8,553 bases of DNA from Candidatus Nealsonbacteria bacterium RBG_13_42_11 (lineage in GTDB: Bacteria; Patescibacteriota; Minisyncoccia; Minisyncoccales; RBG-13-42-11), in NCBI GenBank assembly GCA_001821455.1, contig MHLY01000003.1, forward strand, positions 90,781 to 99,333. The letters run 5' to 3'. Positions 6,173 through 8,553 of this stretch are shown piece by piece. Every line of letters begins with the position of its first letter. Within the stretch, counting starts at the first letter, position 1. A program made the translations under genes and the position numbers. A model generated the notes under the pieces. That model made no database searches, was not told where the DNA came from, and saw only the letters and a list, made by a program, of their open reading frames with translations.

Positions 6173-7810
6173 ATGGAGGAACTTCTCTTAAATAAAACTG
6201 GGAAAAAATTAATTCTCCTTGGCAATGAAGCCATTGTCAGAGGCGCCTTAGAATCAGGCGTCAATTTTGTTTCTACTTATCCCGGCACTCCGGCTTCCGA
6301 AATCGGCAACACTTTTTTCAGGATTGCCAAAGATGTAGGCGTCTATTTTGAATTCTCCACTAATGAAAAAGTTGCTTTGGAAGCGGCCATCGGAGCTTCT
6401 TTTTCGGGCTTAAAAACATTAGTGGCAATGAAAAACTTCGGTTTAAACGTTTGCCTGGATGCTTTAATTCCTTTTGCTTATACCGGCACCAAAGGAGCCA
6501 ATGTCATCATAATTGCTGACGATCCTTCCTGTCATAGTTCCGCCCAGTCAGAAGAAAATTCCCGCTTTGTGGCCGACGCGGCCCACATACCGGTTTTGGA
6601 GCCCGCGGACCCTCAGGAATGTTTAGATTTCACAAAATTGGGCTTTCAAATTTCAGAAAAATTCAAAATTCCGGTAATAATAAGAACTACCACTAGGGTG
6701 GCGCATCAGAAAATGCCGGTAGTATTGGGCCCAATGCCTAATGTCAAAACTAAAAAGGGCGTGTTTATTAAAGACGTCAGAAGGTTTGTGACGCTTCCGC
6801 CGCGGGTTTTGGAAATGAAACAGGAATTACTGGATAAAATTAAAAAGATAAGGGAGCTTTCCGAAAAATCAGAGATAAATAAGATTGAAGGAAAAAAGAA
6901 AGCAAAAACAGGAATTGTCGCCTCAGGAGTCGCTTATTTATATGTTAAAGAGGCGCTGAAAGAACTTGACTTAGATTTGCCCGTTTTGAAATTGGGATTC
7001 TTTTATCCCTTGCCGAAAGAAAAATTCAAGAATTTTATTAAAGGACTTGATAAGGTTTTAGTGGTTGAGGAACTGGAAGGATTTATAGAACAGGTGACTT
7101 TCTTTTTGGCTAAAATAGCCAATCCTGAAATTAAAATCTTCGGAAAGAATTTATTGCCGGAAATCGGCGAATTAAGAACCGAAATCGTCGTCTCCGCTGT
7201 CGCTAAATTCGCAGATATAGAATACAAAACACAAGATACGAAATACAAAATACCAGTTTCCAAACGTTCTCCCATGCTTTGCCCAGGTTGTCCTTACTGG
7301 CTGGTCATTTCGGCAATTAAAAAGGCGGTTGATGTAAAAAAGGTGATTTTTGGCGGAGAAATCGGCTGCTATATGTTGTTCGGGAACTCGCCGATTAATC
7401 TGCAGGATTATTTATCCTGCATGGGTTCTTCCGTCGGGATTGCCCACGGAATTAAAAAAGCAACCAATCAGAAGCTAATTACTTTTGTCGGCGATTCCTC
7501 GTTTTTTCATTCCGGTATTCCTCCTTTGATTAATACGGTATTTAATAAATCCAATCCTTTGATTATTATTCTTAACAATCAGACAACTGCCATGACTGGT
7601 CACCAGCCTCATCCGGCCGCGCCAGTTGTTCCTGACGGGATAAAGATTGAAAACATTGTCAGGGCTTGCGGCGTAAAATACGTCAAAACAATTGATCAGG
7701 TGAATCAGGAAGAAATGACCCAAACCATAAAAGAGTTTCTGGAGAAAGACGAAGTCTCTGTAATTATTGCCAATCGTCCTTGTATTTTCGTTGCTAAAAA
7801 AAATGCCTAA
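6173..7810 (+). CDS. iorA: Indolepyruvate:ferredoxin oxidoreductase-type alpha subunit lacking the ferredoxin domain
   Basis: This is the TPP-dependent catalytic subunit of a 2-oxoacid:ferredoxin oxidoreductase, expected to decarboxylate an aryl-pyruvate (from aromatic amino acids) to the acyl-CoA. The N-terminal pyruvate-binding domain (about 12-185) carries GNEAIVRGALESGV, YPGTPASEIG (36-45), NEKVALE (64-70) and ADDPSCHSS. A middle domain spans about 246-345. The TPP domain (about 365-540) carries LCPGCP (C370, C373), GEIGC (C399), the TPP/Mg motif GDSSFFHSG (440-448) with NNQTTAMTG (468-476), and RPC (C537). The protein stops at residue 545, whereas family members are usually about 600-650 because a ferredoxin domain with two CxxCxxCxxxC motifs follows the RPC segment. 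That domain is missing. The start has no Shine-Dalgarno; a GGAGGA lies just inside the gene, but no in-frame start follows it. iorB begins 8 nt before its stop. Substrate specificity is inferred from family only. Confidence 0.9.
   Translation: MEELLLNKTGKKLILLGNEAIVRGALESGVNFVSTYPGTPASEIGNTFFRIAKDVGVYFEFSTNEKVALEAAIGASFSGLKTLVAMKNFGLNVCLDALIPFAYTGTKGANVIIIADDPSCHSSAQSEENSRFVADAAHIPVLEPADPQECLDFTKLGFQISEKFKIPVIIRTTTRVAHQKMPVVLGPMPNVKTKKGVFIKDVRRFVTLPPRVLEMKQELLDKIKKIRELSEKSEINKIEGKKKAKTGIVASGVAYLYVKEALKELDLDLPVLKLGFFYPLPKEKFKNFIKGLDKVLVVEELEGFIEQVTFFLAKIANPEIKIFGKNLLPEIGELRTEIVVSAVAKFADIEYKTQDTKYKIPVSKRSPMLCPGCPYWLVISAIKKAVDVKKVIFGGEIGCYMLFGNSPINLQDYLSCMGSSVGIAHGIKKATNQKLITFVGDSSFFHSGIPPLINTVFNKSNPLIIILNNQTTAMTGHQPHPAAPVVPDGIKIENIVRACGVKYVKTIDQVNQEEMTQTIKEFLEKDEVSVIIANRPCIFVAKKNA
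7221..7250 (+). repeat. Short AT-rich in-frame direct repeat inside the iorA interdomain linker
   Basis: The nonamer AATACAAAA occurs at 7221-7229 and again at 7242-7250, exactly 21 nt (seven codons) apart, with a related ACAAGATAC between them. It encodes the lysine/tyrosine-rich stretch YKTQDTKYKI (residues 351-360), just before the TPP domain's CPGC. The base composition (A/C on this strand, nearly no G) differs from the flanking gene. It may be a small insertion or a slippage expansion in a tolerant linker. The functional effect is unknown. Confidence 0.5.
7401..7421. repeat. Perfect 8-bp inverted repeat with 5-nt loop inside iorA
   Basis: TGCAGGAT (7401-7408) and ATCCTGCA (7414-7421) are exact reverse complements separated by TATTT. 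In RNA this could form a compact hairpin in the iorA message. It sits inside the conserved region encoding NLQDYLSCMG, so protein constraint alone may explain it. No U-tract follows, so it is not a terminator. Confidence 0.4.
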
Positions 7811-8384
7811 AAACATAGACCAATTTAATATTGTCATCAAAGGCGTGGGCGGCCAGGGATTGATTACTCTTCTGCAGATTATTGCCGAAGCTGCTTTATC
7901 CGAGGGTTATAGCGTCAGGACTTCGGAACTCCACGGTTTGTCCCAGAGAGGCGGTTCGGTAGAGGTTCATATCAGATTTGGGAAAAAGATTTATTCTCCC
8001 ATAGTCGCTCAAGGAAAAGCGGATTTGATTTTAGGCCTGGAAATGCAGGAAGGCCTCAGGGGAGCGCCTTTTAGCAATAAAAAAACAAAATTTTTAATAA
8101 ATAAACAAATTAATTCCATTGCTTTGGGGAAATCTTTTTCCGAAAAAGAATTATTAAGCATTTTTAAAAAATTCACCGGGAACATCACTTTAGTTCCGGC
8201 TTCTGATATTTGCCGGGCTAAATTGGGAACCGACGTAGTTTCAGGCATCTATCTGATAAGTTTAGCCGTTTCCAAAAAACTGGTTCCTTTAAAATCAGCT
8301 TCAGTTCTCAAGGCCATAAAAAAAATAATTCCAGCAAAATATCTGGAACTGAATCTAAAAACCTTTAATTTAGCTAAAAGTTAA
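7803..8384 (+). CDS. iorB: Indolepyruvate:ferredoxin oxidoreductase-type beta subunit (POR gamma-domain protein)
   Basis: The 193-residue product is the small subunit that pairs with IorA. It belongs to the pyruvate ferredoxin/flavodoxin oxidoreductase gamma-domain family. Diagnostic features are IVIKGVGGQGLITLLQIIAEAA (glycine-rich GVGGQG at 14-19), SELHGLSQRGGSVEVHIRFG (41-60, with HGLSQRGG at 44-51) and GKADLILGLE (71-80). The length is normal for the family. I chose ATG 7803 rather than the in-frame upstream ATG 7767, because the upstream choice would add twelve residues (MPIVLVFSLLKK) that are merely iorA read in another frame. ATG 7803 also leaves the usual short leader before the beta-strand. 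It overlaps the iorA stop by 8 nt, so the two subunits are probably translationally coupled. Only one cysteine (C137) is present, so this subunit cannot supply the iron-sulfur clusters missing from IorA. Its stop overlaps the murA stop on the other strand. Confidence 0.92.
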   Translation: MPKNIDQFNIVIKGVGGQGLITLLQIIAEAALSEGYSVRTSELHGLSQRGGSVEVHIRFGKKIYSPIVAQGKADLILGLEMQEGLRGAPFSNKKTKFLINKQINSIALGKSFSEKELLSIFKKFTGNITLVPASDICRAKLGTDVVSGIYLISLAVSKKLVPLKSASVLKAIKKIIPAKYLELNLKTFNLAKS

Positions 8385-8553
8385 ACCTTCTCAATTTTCG
8401 CCTCCAGCTTTCTCAGTTTTTCTTCAAACTTCTCATGGCCTCTTTCAATCTGGGAGATATTATCAATTAAACTTTCGCCTTTGGCGCACAAAGCCGCCAG
8501 AATTAAAGCAGCGCCCGACCTGATGTCCGAGGCGTTGATTTTATTTCCAATTA
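8381..8553 (-). CDS. murA: UDP-N-acetylglucosamine 1-carboxyvinyltransferase, C-terminal fragment (5' end outside window)
   Basis: Reading the - strand from the right edge gives 56 codons and a TAA at 8383-8381. The peptide contains ASDIRSGAALILAALCAKGE, then QIERGHEKFEEKLRKLEAKIEKV. This is the C-terminus of MurA (EPSP-synthase fold), where DLRAGAALVLAAL and the HIDRGYERIEEKL-type helix are conserved. The arginine of DIR corresponds to the catalytic Arg397 region of the E. coli enzyme. MurA transfers enolpyruvate from PEP to UDP-GlcNAc, the committed step of peptidoglycan synthesis in the cytoplasm. The gene ends four residues after a short LEAKIEKV tail, slightly shorter than many MurAs. 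It converges on iorB, sharing TTAA as overlapping stop codons. The active-site cysteine loop lies outside the window, so fosfomycin sensitivity cannot be judged. Confidence 0.93.
   Translation of the reverse strand, partial: IGNKINASDIRSGAALILAALCAKGESLIDNISQIERGHEKFEEKLRKLEAKIEKV

Noticed and set aside
6175..6180. GGAGGA near the iorA start as a Shine-Dalgarno for a later start codon.
   Set aside because: It is inside codons 1-3 and no ATG, GTG or TTG in frame follows at suitable distance before the conserved GNEAIVRGALE segment.
7767..7802. Upstream ATG giving a 205-residue IorB.
   Set aside because: The twelve extra residues are iorA coding sequence in another frame, and the family N-terminus is reached with the ATG at 7803.
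8364..8385. AT-rich dyad around TTTAGCTAAA near the iorB/murA stops, considered as a bidirectional terminator.
   Set aside because: The central palindrome has no loop, the flanking pairing is interrupted, and there is no GC stem, so it is a poor intrinsic terminator.

Overview
The window looks like a stretch of chromosome from a small-genome bacterium of the Patescibacteria / Candidate Phyla Radiation, most plausibly a Parcubacteria-like lineage. The evidence is compositional and stylistic rather than a marker gene. The DNA is AT-rich. Genes abut or overlap with almost no spacer. None of the six visible start codons has a recognisable Shine-Dalgarno sequence. The translated proteins are lysine/isoleucine-rich and resemble family members I associate with that group. 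UGA is used as a normal stop (TerC/DUF475-family gene and tatD), so the UGA-recoding lineages of that radiation are unlikely. No sequence search was run, so the assignment is inference.

Layout: the 3' end of metG (methionyl-tRNA synthetase) enters from the left. It is followed on the + strand by a TerC/DUF475-type membrane protein gene, tatD (metal-dependent hydrolase/DNase), leuS (leucyl-tRNA synthetase), glmS (glucosamine-6-phosphate synthase), and iorA and iorB (indolepyruvate:ferredoxin oxidoreductase-type alpha and beta subunits). The junctions are +3, -11, -4, +10, +11 and -8 nt, so the seven genes look like one uninterrupted transcription unit. No promoter or terminator is visible inside it. 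On the right, the 3' end of murA lies on the - strand and converges on iorB; the two stop codons share the tetranucleotide TTAA. There is no non-coding stretch longer than 11 nt, and no RNA gene, CRISPR array or mobile element.

Functionally the window is mostly housekeeping: two aminoacyl-tRNA synthetases, a nuclease-like hydrolase, and two enzymes that bracket the UDP-GlcNAc/peptidoglycan precursor route (GlmS supplies glucosamine-6-P; MurA commits UDP-GlcNAc to peptidoglycan). The most unusual element is the iorAB pair. IorA keeps the pyruvate-binding, thiamine-diphosphate and putative proximal-cluster cysteine motifs, but it ends right after the TPP domain and lacks the C-terminal 2x[4Fe-4S] ferredoxin domain normal in this family. 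Because iorB starts inside the end of iorA, the loss is not explained by a local frameshift. This suggests a stripped-down 2-oxoacid oxidoreductase that hands electrons directly to a separate carrier. I see no defence system, secretion system or wholly unknown gene family here.
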